Shown one piece after another: positions 7,164 through 15,427 of a stretch of DNA of 37,204 bases; position 1 is the stretch's first letter, and every line of letters begins with the position of its first letter. The position numbers and the translations under genes were made by a program. Below the pieces are notes generated by a model that worked only from the letters and a program-made list of their open reading frames with translations, was not told the DNA's origin and did not search any database. This DNA comes from Acidimicrobiaceae bacterium (GTDB lineage Bacteria; Actinomycetota; Acidimicrobiia; Acidimicrobiales; RAAP-2): contig PMOE01000029.1 of the NCBI GenBank assembly GCA_003161575.1, forward strand, positions 1 through 37,204, in the 5' to 3' direction.

Positions 7164-7661
7164 TCACGGCCTCTCCGGGACCTCGTTGTCGAGGTTCGAG
7201 CGAGTGTCATCAAAGTACAGCTTGAAGCCCTCCGCGACGGGCCTGAAACCGAGTCTCCGATACAGGCGGTGAGCATCCGCCCGCTGCTTTCCGGAGTGGA
7301 GCTGGACCTTGTAACACCCACTGGCCCGAGCGAGGTTGAGGAGATGTTCCAGAAGAGCAGTACCCGCTCCACTACCACGAATCTCCCCGCTGACGATCAC
7401 ATTCTCAATCACGGCCCACCGCATGGCCCCGTGAGTTAGGCCCTCAATGACAATGAGTTCGGCCGAACCGACAACCTCGTTGCCGTTCTCTGCAACGCAC
7501 AAATGGCGACGCTGGTCGCTGATGATCCTGGCCAGCACTACCCGAGAAACCTCAACGTCAGCCGGCATGCGGGAGAAGTCACCCTCGGCTAGCTCTCCAT
7601 AGAGACCGAGTAGCTTTTCAAGGTCGCGCTCCTCAGCATCGCGCACTTGGTATGAGCTCAT
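7164..7661 (-). CDS. GNAT-family N-acetyltransferase
   Basis: A 165-residue GCN5-related acetyltransferase. The N-terminal strand and helix are YQVRDAEERDLEKLLGLYGEL. The core strand pair HLCVAENGNEVVGSAELIVIEGL is followed by motif A, AVIENVIVSGEIRGSGAGTALLEHLLNLARASGCYKVQLHSG. There the RGSGAGTAL loop binds the pyrophosphate of acetyl-CoA. Motif B is DAHRLYRRLGFRPV. Length and layout are standard for a single-domain, soluble GNAT. The acceptor is unknown. ATG 7661 is taken as start; the Shine-Dalgarno is weak. It is convergent with aspS and about 110 bases from the methyltransferase gene on the same strand. Confidence 0.9.
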   Translation of the reverse strand: MSSYQVRDAEERDLEKLLGLYGELAEGDFSRMPADVEVSRVVLARIISDQRRHLCVAENGNEVVGSAELIVIEGLTHGAMRWAVIENVIVSGEIRGSGAGTALLEHLLNLARASGCYKVQLHSGKQRADAHRLYRRLGFRPVAEGFKLYFDDTRSNLDNEVPERP

Positions 7662-7774
7662 CTCGCAAGTCTCTCAGCGTTGGCGAGCTTACGGCACTCC
7701 ATTTCATGCGGTCGTGATCTTCGGCCACCCACAGCGCGGGAAACCCGGCGGAATGCGTGTCAGATGGCCAGCGC

Positions 7775-8431
7775 TTAGCGGCTGAAGCGGAGCAGGAGCT
7801 TCTGGTCGCTGTAATAGTCCAGCCAGTCGAGCAGGCGCCCGTCGCCATGGTGCCCGTTGCCGGAGGTGGGTACGAAGCGAATCGCGAGCCGGCCGGCGGC
7901 TGCGTCGAACCCTGTCGCCTCGAAGGCGGCCACCACCTCGTCGAGGTCGTAAAGCTTGGGTAGATGCAGCTCCTCGACGTTGGCGCGATGCCACTCCGCC
8001 ATCAGCGGGCTGGCGGCGTGAACACCCATGACCGCGTAGTACACACCGCCGGGTACCAACGCGCTGAAGATCGCTCGGGCGTGGTCGGGGAGGTCATGGA
8101 GCAGGTAGAGCACCTCGTGACTGAACGCGACGTCGAAGCCCCGCCAGCCGACGGGTACCGTGTCGGCGGCCTCGAACTTGAGCGCCCGCTGCCCGGCGAG
8201 CTGCCGGGCGTCCTCGATGGCGCTCGAGGCCGGGTCGTAACCGAATCCTTCGATGACGCCGCAACGATCTGCGATCAGCCGGAGGAACCCGCCCTGGTTG
8301 CAGCCGGCATCGAGGACCCGCTTGTCGACGAGGTCGACATCGATCGTCTCTAGCATCGCTTTCCAGATGAACGCGTGGTCGTTTTGCATTGCCTCGTCCG
8401 CAGTCGCGCTCCGCCAATACGTCTGGGTCAT
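7775..8431 (-). CDS. SAM-dependent class I methyltransferase
   Basis: A 218-residue Rossmann-fold methyltransferase. Motif I is KRVLDAGCNQGGFLRLIA (residues about 37-54), the SAM Gly-rich loop with Asn in place of the more usual Gly at one position. Then come the acidic end of strand 2 (GFGYDPASSAIEDAR), motif II/III around GFDVAFSHEVLYLLHDL, and post-motif LVPGGVYYAVMG. The C-terminal part (DLDEVVAAFEATGFDAAAGRLAIRFVP) resembles the Methyltransf_11/25 type. The methyl acceptor is unknown. I use ATG 8431 because sequence upstream of it looks non-coding; the ribosome site is only weakly GA-rich. Confidence 0.88.
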   Translation of the reverse strand: MTQTYWRSATADEAMQNDHAFIWKAMLETIDVDLVDKRVLDAGCNQGGFLRLIADRCGVIEGFGYDPASSAIEDARQLAGQRALKFEAADTVPVGWRGFDVAFSHEVLYLLHDLPDHARAIFSALVPGGVYYAVMGVHAASPLMAEWHRANVEELHLPKLYDLDEVVAAFEATGFDAAAGRLAIRFVPTSGNGHHGDGRLLDWLDYYSDQKLLLRFSR

Positions 8432-8466
8432 CTCGCTCACTCTACAAGGGGGCACCCAGCCGACTG

Positions 8467-8733
8467 CTATCTGCCGGTGCGCTCGCGGTGCTTGCACCCT
8501 GGCCAGCAGCAAGGCCGACGCTGGCCTTCCTCCAGCTCCTCCTCGGTCCGGCGAATGCGGCGTTCCCGGGTCATCTCTTGCTTGGCATCTTCGACCCAGC
8601 AGATGAACTCGTTGCGGGCCAGAGGCGTGATGTCCCTCCAGGCATCGAGCGCCGTGGGGTTGGCGATCAGCGCCATTCGCAGGTCCCCTGGAAGGTTGTG
8701 GACCACTCCACCGGGCACTCGCGGGCTGCTCAC
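8467..8733 (-). CDS. YdeI/OmpD-associated-like small protein
   Basis: An 88-residue protein resembling the C-terminal part of the YdeI/OmpD-associated family (called bacteriocin-protection family in some annotations). The recognisable core is DLRMALIANPTALDAWRDITPLARNEFICWVEDAKQEMTRERRIRRTEEELEEGQRR. The Trp-x-x-x-Ala-K..TR..RI segment is diagnostic. It ends in a Cys-rich tail, PCCWPGCKHR, with three closely spaced Cys plus His that could bind a metal. The start is GTG 8733, with no strong ribosome site. It is shorter than full YdeI proteins (about 190 residues) and may be a stand-alone version of the C-terminal domain. The function is not established. Confidence 0.65.
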   Translation of the reverse strand: MSSPRVPGGVVHNLPGDLRMALIANPTALDAWRDITPLARNEFICWVEDAKQEMTRERRIRRTEEELEEGQRRPCCWPGCKHRERTGR

Positions 8734-9049
8734 GGGGCCACGGTAGCGGTCAGGGGAGCCGCATCACCAGCGAAGCCTGGGTCTTCGTGATCCATCGATT
8801 CGGCGATCCGTGGCGCTCCCATCCGTGGACCACGGAGATCCTCCTGGGCGGGTCCACGGTGCCGCCATACGCATCGCGTAGCAAAGGGCTTGTCCGTCCG
8901 CACCGAACAAAAGGAAAGGAAAGGAAAGGAGAGTACTCACTCCCTGCCATTCTGAATATAGCGCGCACCGGGCGCTTGCGGCAAGGCTTTGTTTGCTGCG
9001 CAGAATCTCCATCCCGAACCAGAACCTACGGAAAGTGGAAGGGTGGCGT
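8734..9049. other. Intergenic stretch with a pentanucleotide repeat
   Basis: 316 bases between divergent genes. It holds four perfect AAAGG units in tandem (8910-8929) and, further left, short inverted repeats around CCGTGG-A-CCACGG. No protein-like frame was found. It must contain the promoters of the YdeI-like gene and the FAD monooxygenase, but none is clear. Confidence 0.4.
8910..8929 (+). repeat. (AAAGG)4 short tandem repeat
   Basis: Four perfect AAAGG units, about 120 bases upstream of the monooxygenase start. Such purine-rich tracts in GC-rich genomes can vary in copy number by slippage; whether that changes expression here is unknown. Confidence 0.7.
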
Positions 9050-10492
9050 ATGGCCAAGCATGCGGTGGTGATCGCCGGAGGCGGTCCGACCGGGATGATG
9101 CTGGCGGCTGAGTTGGCGCTTGCGGGGATTGATGTCGCAATCGTCGAGCGGCGCGCAAGCCAGGAGCTCGACGGCTCGCGCGCCGGCGGTCTGCACTCGC
9201 GCACCATCGAGGTGCTCGATCAGCGCGGCATCGCCGATCGGTTCCTCGCGGAGGGGCAGGCGATGCAGGTCCAGGCGTTCGCCGGGGTCCCGTTGGACAT
9301 CAGCGACTTTCCCACCCGCCACAACTACGGGCTCGCGCTGTGGCAGAGCCACTTCGAGCGCATACTGGGCGCCTGGGTCAGCGAGCTGGGGGTGCCGATC
9401 GCTCGCGAACGTGAGGTGACGGGCTTCGCGCAGGACGACACCGGCGTCGACGTCGAGCTGTCCGACGGCCAGTCGCTACGGGCGGACTACCTCGTCGGGT
9501 GCGACGGAGGACGCAGTGTGATCCGAAAGGCGGCCGGCATCGAGTTCCCCGGGTGGGATCCGTCGACCAGCTGGCTGATCGCCGAGGTCGAGATGGACGA
9601 GGAGCCGGAGATCGGCATGCGCGAGGGTGGTGGCATCGGCCGGGGGGACGGAGGGTCAGTACGGGTCGTACTGACCGAACAGCACCTCGAACAGACCAGC
9701 GAGCCCACCCTTCAGGATCTCAGCGAGGCACTCATCGTCGTCGACGGGACAGACTACGGGGTGCACAGCCCTACTTGGATCTCCCGTTTCACCGACATGA
9801 CCCGGCAGGCGGCGTCCTACCGCGAGGGACGTGTACTGCTCGCGGGCGACGCTGCACACGTGCATCCCCCGCAAGGTGGACAGGGCCTGAACACCGGTGT
9901 GCAGGATGCCGTGAACCTCGGATGGAAGCTGGCCCAGGTGGTCAACGGGACATCACGAGACGACCTCCTGGACACCTACCACGCCGAGCGGCACCCGGTT
10001 GGTGCCCGTGTGCTGCACAACACCATGGCGCAGGTGGCGCTCAAGGGCACTGACGAGCGCACCGATGCGTTACGCGACACCATGACCGAGCTGCTGAGCA
10101 TGGACGAGCCTCGCAAGCGGTTCGCCGCGATGTTGTCTGGTCTCGACATTCATTACGACCTCGGCGAGGGTCATCCCCTGCTCGGACGCCGTATGCCCGA
10201 TCGAGACCTCGTGACCGCCGACGGCCCGCTGCGGGTCTTCACCCTGCTACATGGCGCCAAACCGGTACTGCTCAACCTCGGTGAGCCCGGCGGCTTTGAC
10301 GTCACTGCATGGGCTGACCGGGTCCAGCTGATCGATGCTGAAGATGTCGGCCTGTGGGAGCTTCCGGTACGTGGCGCGGTCACCGCTCCCACTGCCGTGT
10401 TGATCCGGCCCGACGGATATGTCGTTTGGGTGGGGGACGGCACAGATACGGGATTGCGTGACGCCCTGACTACCTGGTTCGGAACACCATGA
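9050..10492 (+). CDS. FAD-dependent aromatic monooxygenase (class A flavoprotein hydroxylase)
   Basis: A 480-residue flavoprotein. The N-terminal FAD Rossmann motif is VIAGGGPTGMMLAAELALAGIDVAIVERR. The DG motif YLVGCDGGRSVIRKAAGI is near residue 155. The GD motif VLLAGDAAHVHPPQGGQGLNTGVQDAVNLGWKLA is near residue 265-297. A C-terminal thioredoxin-like domain (about 380-480, PLRVFTLLHGAKPVLLNLGEPGGF onward) is typical of the PheA/polyketide hydroxylase group. It should use NAD(P)H and O2 to hydroxylate an aromatic or polyketide substrate. The nearest well-known relatives by pattern are rifampicin monooxygenase and tetracenomycin/angucycline hydroxylases, so detoxification of an aromatic antibiotic is possible but unproven. 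ATG 9050 has GGAAGG about seven bases upstream. Confidence 0.9.
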   Translation: MAKHAVVIAGGGPTGMMLAAELALAGIDVAIVERRASQELDGSRAGGLHSRTIEVLDQRGIADRFLAEGQAMQVQAFAGVPLDISDFPTRHNYGLALWQSHFERILGAWVSELGVPIAREREVTGFAQDDTGVDVELSDGQSLRADYLVGCDGGRSVIRKAAGIEFPGWDPSTSWLIAEVEMDEEPEIGMREGGGIGRGDGGSVRVVLTEQHLEQTSEPTLQDLSEALIVVDGTDYGVHSPTWISRFTDMTRQAASYREGRVLLAGDAAHVHPPQGGQGLNTGVQDAVNLGWKLAQVVNGTSRDDLLDTYHAERHPVGARVLHNTMAQVALKGTDERTDALRDTMTELLSMDEPRKRFAAMLSGLDIHYDLGEGHPLLGRRMPDRDLVTADGPLRVFTLLHGAKPVLLNLGEPGGFDVTAWADRVQLIDAEDVGLWELPVRGAVTAPTAVLIRPDGYVVWVGDGTDTGLRDALTTWFGTP

Positions 10493-10596
10493 CGAGCCGC
10501 GATGCTCGGTCAGTTCCCGGCCACTGCTCGCAGCTCGTCTACGTTGAGGTCCAGGCCACCCGGAGGGAGTCATCGAGCGCTCGGTCGCTCTTGCTG

Positions 10597-11901
10597 TTAG
10601 CGCAGCGGTGACGACCAGACCTCGATGTCGCGGGAAATGTGGTCGGTGGTCGCCTCGGGCACTCCGGCTTGGTCCGCGAAAGTCGACCACTTGGCGACCG
10701 CGTCGAGGACCTGCTCGATGATGTCGGAAGCGGCGGGAACGCTGAAGCGATCGCCGACCTCGCGGACGTCCGCCCGCGTGATTCCCGTCGTGCGCCCGTT
10801 CACGGCCATCAAGTGCTGGCGGGTCCATTGGCTGTCCGGGGCGTGCGCGTGCGTGACGTCGTAGGCGGGGGACAGGCGCCACCGGCCGTCTTGGGGCAGC
10901 AGGAAGGAGAGGTTCTTGGTGTGGTCATCGCAGTTGGCGGCGGCGACATTGAAGACCATCCTGCGGAAAGCCTCGGCACGCGTCTCTGGTCCGAGTCCGA
11001 GGTGCTCGATGTGCAGAAACAGCTGCGCGTAATCGTGGGCGCCGATTTGCCGGAAATCGAGGTGTGCCATGGCGCAGAGGGTTTGTGTATGCACCTTCTC
11101 GCCGCCGGGAACGCGGTCGAAACGGCGTGTCATGAAATGCGCCCGCCCGCCCTCTTCCAGTAGACGGCATTCCGTCATTTCAATACCGGCTGCGGTGGCC
11201 ATGAAGTGATAGCCGTACTCGATGCGACCGAAGTGGCCGGATGCACCCAGGTCAAGATCGGCACCGACACCGTCCAGCTTCAAGAGCCACTGCTCGAAGC
11301 CGGGATCGGCGGGAACCTGACCCGACCGCAACTCTCCCGTGTCGGGATTGAGTGCGACGACTGCCTTGGCCCTCGCACCGCCCGCTGACGTGCCCACCGC
11401 GATCAGGTGCGAGATCGCATCCGTCAACCCGTCCCCTGATGCCGTCCTTCCAGAGAGTGCGCTGCGAGCGGCCACGACCAGTTCGGACAACTCGATCGCC
11501 GTCGCCTTGCGGGTGCGTGGACCCCGCAAGGGATGGAACTCTAGGGCGCCGATCCCGCGCGTCCCGAGATACGCCAGCCGGTCCAGCGCGGTGATCTGGC
11601 TGGGCGTCACTCCCTCGTTCGCCAGGTAGGCGGTCGTCAGAGCGTTGCCGAAGTCGTCCGGTAGCGAGTCGGCCACCATCGACGGAAGCCGGTGGTATGT
11701 GGCGGGCGGCAGCGTCGGGAAGACGAAAGGCCGCGCCGGCCCGCTGGTGGGCATCGTCGTGGGTGCCAGCTCGACGCCGGTGTTCGCCCATGCACGCTCG
11801 TACTCGAAGACGTAGAAGCCCGACCGTTCGTCCAGGGCCACGGCGCCAACACGGGAGCCCCAGCACCGGACCTCGATGACGTCGATCGGCTGGTACGGCA
11901 T
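10597..11901 (-). CDS. hipA: HipA-family serine/threonine kinase toxin
   Basis: A 434-residue HipA-like protein. The N-terminal subdomain (residues about 1-105, IDVIEVRCWGSRVGAVALDE...) precedes the kinase core. TSAGGARAKAVVAL is the Gly-rich loop region, GYHFMATAAGIEMTECRLL resembles the linker, NVAAANCDDHTKNLSFLL holds the catalytic loop (Asp 325/326), and SPAYDVT is the metal-binding equivalent of DFG. All expected catalytic positions appear present. HipA toxins phosphorylate aminoacyl-tRNA synthetases (GltX in E. coli) and cause growth arrest. The start ATG 11901 overlaps the hipB stop by four bases (ATGA). A longer in-frame reading through hipB exists but its extra residues are not protein-like. 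Confidence 0.9.
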   Translation of the reverse strand: MPYQPIDVIEVRCWGSRVGAVALDERSGFYVFEYERAWANTGVELAPTTMPTSGPARPFVFPTLPPATYHRLPSMVADSLPDDFGNALTTAYLANEGVTPSQITALDRLAYLGTRGIGALEFHPLRGPRTRKATAIELSELVVAARSALSGRTASGDGLTDAISHLIAVGTSAGGARAKAVVALNPDTGELRSGQVPADPGFEQWLLKLDGVGADLDLGASGHFGRIEYGYHFMATAAGIEMTECRLLEEGGRAHFMTRRFDRVPGGEKVHTQTLCAMAHLDFRQIGAHDYAQLFLHIEHLGLGPETRAEAFRRMVFNVAAANCDDHTKNLSFLLPQDGRWRLSPAYDVTHAHAPDSQWTRQHLMAVNGRTTGITRADVREVGDRFSVPAASDIIEQVLDAVAKWSTFADQAGVPEATTDHISRDIEVWSSPLR

Positions 11902-12239
11902 CAGCGGACCCGGCTTGGTTGCGGATCGCTCGTTCGCACCCGGACGCGCATTCGCGGCGACTTCTGCTTGGCCCGCAGCATCTGGATCGGCGAGACGGTC
12001 ACCGGGGGCGCCAGGGCTTCGAGCCAATCCGTGCGCCCCAGAGCCCGGACCACGGCCACCACCGTCTTGAGCGACGACCCTTTGCCGCGCTCCAGGTTGG
12101 AAAGCGCGCCTACCGAGACGTCCGCCAGCTCCGCCAGGCGGGTCTGATCGAGGTCGCTCGCAATCCGCATAGCCCGGACCTGCTCGCCGACCAGCGTCTC
12201 CCACTCTTCGATCGTTTGATGGGTGCGCTGAACTGCCAT
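11901..12239 (-). CDS. hipB: HipB-like antitoxin, XRE-family DNA-binding protein
   Basis: A 112-residue protein with an XRE helix-turn-helix at residues about 16-70: VGEQVRAMRIASDLDQTRLAELADVSVGALSNLERGKGSSLKTVVAVVRALG. The central LAELADVSVGALSNLERGKG gives the two HTH helices. A Pro/Arg-rich tail follows (PIQMLRAKQKSPRMRVRVRTSDPQPSRVR) and probably contacts HipA. It should bind its own promoter and neutralise the adjacent HipA. ATG 12239 has GGAGAA seven to eight bases upstream. Gene order antitoxin then toxin, with a four-base overlap, is standard for the module. Confidence 0.9.
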   Translation of the reverse strand: MAVQRTHQTIEEWETLVGEQVRAMRIASDLDQTRLAELADVSVGALSNLERGKGSSLKTVVAVVRALGRTDWLEALAPPVTVSPIQMLRAKQKSPRMRVRVRTSDPQPSRVR

Positions 12240-12310
12240 ACTTCTCCATATTAGAGATGATTTAGCTATCTACACATCAAATAGTACTTGTTAGCTGAAA
12301 GTCAAGTAGC
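12240..12310 (-). promoter_or_regulatory. AT-rich promoter/operator region of hipBA
   Basis: Reading the minus strand, TTGACT (12305-12300) is followed after 16 bases by TATTTG, a plausible but imperfect -10. Between this and the start lie the inverted elements TAGA...TCTA and AGAT...ATCT (within 12253-12272), candidate HipB operators. The AT-rich character continues to about 12375 and differs sharply from neighbouring DNA. That may reflect acquisition with the toxin-antitoxin module. Confidence 0.45.
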
Positions 12311-13027
12311 GGAGCATAACTATTATAAAAATGTGTGTTAAGCCGGAACGAAGATATAATACGTATATGTCTATGGGTACACGGGTCTTGGCCAGTTCAA
12401 GAGAGGCGCTCACGAACCCAATCCGTCCACATGGTGGTAGCGCTGGCCTCTGCAAGACCGCGGCCGATGCACACTCGAACCATGGTCGGCGCCGTTCCGC
12501 CACGGCGGTCGGTCGCGGCGTGTTCAGTTGCTGGGAATCGAGCGGCGGCGCGTGATGATTACCGACCTTCGACGCCTGCAGATGCCCACAACATCGACCA
12601 CGCCAATGCGCTTTGACATCGCTCACGCTGCTCGCCGAGGTTGGCATCGCGGGGGAGTCAGCGACCCTCTCCACCGAGGCCGTGATCACCAAGAGCATCC
12701 TGGGCATGGAAGAAAGCGACCTCGACCAAGAGCTGGGTGACGGTACACGCTTACTTCGATCGAGTTCAACCGTAACAACGCTGTCCTTAGTGCCGCGCTT
12801 TCGCGCTGCCTGCTGGCCCTCATCGCTCGAGCCAGTGCATCTCGGGCATCCTCACGACGTTGAGACACATCGGGTACCTAACCCGAAGGGCGCGCTCGGG
12901 TGCCGATTCCATGGAACGCGCGGCGGGTGACACCGCACGTGGGCGGGGCTCCGGAGGCCGATGGGAAGCGAACGACGCGTGAAAGTGACCGGCCGGTTCT
13001 CGATTCGGTGCCGTTGCTGTTCGCTGA
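12311..13027. other. Intergenic stretch, possibly with gene remnants
   Basis: About 700 bases with no intact gene. The left end is AT-rich and contains a plus-strand TATAAT (12355-12360) without a convincing -35 box. Frames in the remainder are short and mostly not protein-like. The exception is a short helical stretch on the minus strand near 12750-12868, listed separately. Confidence 0.4.
12686..12868 (-). pseudogene. Possible remnant of a GatB/YqeY-like helical protein
   Basis: A 60-residue frame whose first 35 residues (REDARDALARAMRASRQRESAALRTALLRLNS) look like the N-terminal helices of short actinobacterial YqeY-like proteins, where an AMRAR...ALRTALA pattern is typical. The rest of the frame is unlike a protein, and no continuation is clear in other frames. 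It would be a truncated or frameshifted remnant if real. Confidence is low because the match rests on composition. Confidence 0.22.
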
Positions 13028-13681
13028 TCAACTAACGATGAGGTAGATGCTCTTTCCCATCAACCAGAGCCCCAGCCCCAACGACACAACGATGATGACC
13101 TGATCGGTATGGGAATCGATCCAGGCCCGCACTCGGGCGAGGAACGCTTGAGCCTGGTTGGGCCAAAAGCCGGCGTATATTTCCATCGCGAGATACGTGG
13201 ACGTCGCTACGATGCAAAACAGAACGAGGACGAGATAGTTCTCCCAGGACGACAGCTTGGCCCCGACAATGGTTGAAACGCCCGCTGCGACTAGGCCCCA
13301 GGGCTGGACAAGGGGAGCGAGGCCCATGGCAAACCATGGTGACATGGTGTCGATGCCCGTCTGCCATTTTGGCGTCTTCTTTGGCTTCTTCGGCAGGTTC
13401 ATGCGCCGCCACCGACGCACTGCGATGAACACGAGCACCAGTCCGATGGCGATCTTCGCTGCGAGCGCTGCCAGGGATGGCGATGTATTGGGCTTTGGAG
13501 GATTGTTGCCCGTGACGAGAAGGGTGATGGCGACCACAATCGCAAGCGAAACCAACCAACCGAAGATGAACGCAGCGCCCTTGCGCACGCCCCCCTTTGA
13601 CGCAAGCACGAGAATGAATGCGGTCAGGGGAATCGGCTCAAGCGTGATCGCTAGGCCGATCAGAATGAGATCTAGCGTCAT
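13028..13681 (-). CDS. GAP/Sap-like (sulfolipid-1-addressing protein family) membrane protein
   Basis: A 217-residue integral membrane protein with about six hydrophobic segments: residues 3-27, 37-58, 72-88, 117-143, 148-165 and 195-215. The N-terminus LDLILIGLAITLEPIPLTAFILVLASKGGVRKGAAFIFGWLVSLAIVV and the C-terminus VSLGLGLWLMGKSIYLIVS are hallmarks of the GAP family, the group containing mycobacterial Sap, needed for surface transport of sulfolipid-1. A role in exporting a lipid or sulfated metabolite is therefore an inference from family. The start is ATG 13681 with a weak ribosome site. An RTCACCC-N5-GGGTGAY palindrome lies 154 bases upstream, tying the gene to the putative regulon of this region. 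Confidence 0.85.
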   Translation of the reverse strand: MTLDLILIGLAITLEPIPLTAFILVLASKGGVRKGAAFIFGWLVSLAIVVAITLLVTGNNPPKPNTSPSLAALAAKIAIGLVLVFIAVRRWRRMNLPKKPKKTPKWQTGIDTMSPWFAMGLAPLVQPWGLVAAGVSTIVGAKLSSWENYLVLVLFCIVATSTYLAMEIYAGFWPNQAQAFLARVRAWIDSHTDQVIIVVSLGLGLWLMGKSIYLIVS

Positions 13682-13834
13682 GGGAGAGCTGAACCTTGGG
13701 TGAATCCGTCAGAAGTGCCGGACGTGCGCACCTTCGTTGTTGTCGAAACGGCCACAGTCCCCCTACCGGGTCTCCGTGGGGGGCTCAGGCACGCCCCACT
13801 TGTGGACAGGGTACGGAACAATCGGGCAACCTGC

Positions 13835-13853
13835 GTCACCCACGTTGGGTGAT
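13835..13853 (-). promoter_or_regulatory. Conserved palindrome, site 1 (upstream of the GAP/Sap-like gene)
   Basis: GTCACCC-ACGTT-GGGTGAT on the plus strand. It lies in the 240-base space between the DUF2252 and GAP genes. In the direction of the GAP gene, a -10-like TACCCT (13813-13808) follows 21 bases after the site. That position would suit an activator bound near -40. Confidence 0.7.
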
Positions 13854-13923
13854 TGCGCGGCAGCCGCCTAGCGGTAGACCAAGCCGACCTGTATCGCATG
13901 CTCAGCGACCTGCCTTGAGATCC

Positions 13924-15390
13924 TCAAAGCCCGCTTTGGGCAACGACACGCCCCTGAGCCACCGCCGCCTGCAGGGCTTCGAAGTCGCGCTGGTTCTGAT
14001 CGGCGTAGGCCTCGGAAAATGAAGCGATGGCCTGATCGAATGCTTTGCCGTTTCCGAGGTATGCGGCGATGGCGATTCGATTTCCAGAGCGGGCGTGGGC
14101 TCGGGCCAAAGTCCACCCACAGAGTTGGCCGTAGGCGGCCATAGCTTGGGGGATCATTCGTTCCGGCTCGGCGGAGCCTTTCCAGTCGCGCAGCTGGCGG
14201 ATGTAGAAATCTCGGCGCACGCCGTCGATGCCTTCGGCTCGTTCCCAACCCAAAAAGATGTCGCTGGAGGCCTGCATGAGGTGCTGGCCAGACACCACCC
14301 GCTCTGCTTCGTTGGCATAGCGGCTCTTGCCGACGAACCTTGCCAATACGGACGACTGAGCTTCTTTGGCCTGCAAGAGCAGCGGATCCCGCGTGCCACG
14401 ACCGAGAAGCAGCAGAATCCAGGCCCGTGTACCAACGCTGCCGACACCGACCACCTTGCGTGCCATTTGGACGAACCGAAACTGCTCGAGGAGGTGTTGC
14501 CGGTCGCTTTGCAATGTACGCCGATAGCGTTGCAAGAGCTCGTGGATCGTCTCGGTCAACAGATCGCTCTGCCCTTCGGACAACAGTTCCTCGACGGGTA
14601 CTATTAGTGGCGGATCGCTCACGATGCGTGGCTCGCCATCGACGACCCGGGTGAGTTTGTCGAGCGCCTGCATGCTGTCACGTGTCCTGGCCTTGGCGAT
14701 CTGCTTCTCGGCGCGGGCCTTGGCCTTGGTCATGCCCTTGTCGCCACCTAGTTTGAGTTGCTGTCCCAGGTCGGCGAGCACCTTTGTGATGTCCATACGG
14801 GAGTACCACACGTCCAGGTCGCTCATTTCGGCGAGCTTGGCCATCTCCGTCCGGTAGGCCTCGGCTGTGCCCCGAACGATCCCAATGCGTTCAGTGTCGG
14901 AGAACCCGCGCTCTCTTCCCGCGACGACCATACTTGCCGCCAGACGTTTGAGGTCCCATTCCCAAGGGCCCGGCAAGGTCTCGTCGAAGTCGTTCACGTC
15001 GAACACCAAGGTCCGCTCGGCTGAGGCGAACACCCCGAAATTGCTCAGGTGGGCGTCCCCGCACGCCTGGACGGTCAGGCCCGACCGTGGCGTGCCGGCG
15101 AGGTCAGACGCCATGATCAACGCGGCACCCCGGTAGAAGGTGAACGGGGAGACCAGCATCCGTCCGTAGCGGATCGGTACCAACTCTTGGACCCGAGAGG
15201 TCGCTTGTTCTTCGAGCAGCGCCACCGGGTCAGGACGGGTCGGACTCGGCTCGAAGTCCGCATGGGACGACCGCGGCACCGCTGTGCGCGCTGCCTTGCC
15301 AAGAGCCACGTGTTCCTCAACGGACAGATGGACGACAGGGGGTTCTTTGCTTGAGCGGCGGCCCGACGGGGTGGACGTTGGATTTGTCAT
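13924..15390 (-). CDS. DUF2252 family protein (kinase-like fold)
   Basis: A 488-residue member of the DUF2252 family. The core has RVQELVPIRYGRMLVSPFTFYRGAALIMASDLA, then GLTVQACGDAHLSNFGVFASAERTLVFDVNDFDETLPGPWEWDLKRLAAS. The GDAHLSNFG and DVNDFDE motifs resemble the catalytic and metal-binding loops of aminoglycoside-phosphotransferase-like kinases, and the family is often described as kinase-like. No substrate is established. There is no signal or membrane segment. ATG 15390 is chosen because residues upstream of it are not conserved-looking; the ribosome site is weak. It begins 38 bases after the stop of the SHOCT membrane gene on the same strand, so the two are probably co-transcribed from a promoter near the palindrome at 15966. 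Confidence 0.9.
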   Translation of the reverse strand: MTNPTSTPSGRRSSKEPPVVHLSVEEHVALGKAARTAVPRSSHADFEPSPTRPDPVALLEEQATSRVQELVPIRYGRMLVSPFTFYRGAALIMASDLAGTPRSGLTVQACGDAHLSNFGVFASAERTLVFDVNDFDETLPGPWEWDLKRLAASMVVAGRERGFSDTERIGIVRGTAEAYRTEMAKLAEMSDLDVWYSRMDITKVLADLGQQLKLGGDKGMTKAKARAEKQIAKARTRDSMQALDKLTRVVDGEPRIVSDPPLIVPVEELLSEGQSDLLTETIHELLQRYRRTLQSDRQHLLEQFRFVQMARKVVGVGSVGTRAWILLLLGRGTRDPLLLQAKEAQSSVLARFVGKSRYANEAERVVSGQHLMQASSDIFLGWERAEGIDGVRRDFYIRQLRDWKGSAEPERMIPQAMAAYGQLCGWTLARAHARSGNRIAIAAYLGNGKAFDQAIASFSEAYADQNQRDFEALQAAVAQGRVVAQSGL

Positions 15391-15427
15391 GGGATCAGCT
15401 TCGCTTTCGCCTTTGCCTACCTGAGTC

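Noticed and set aside
11902..12249. In-frame N-terminal extension of HipA to 12249.
   Set aside because: The extra residues are the hipB gene read in another frame. The true start at 11901 overlaps the hipB stop as usual for the module.
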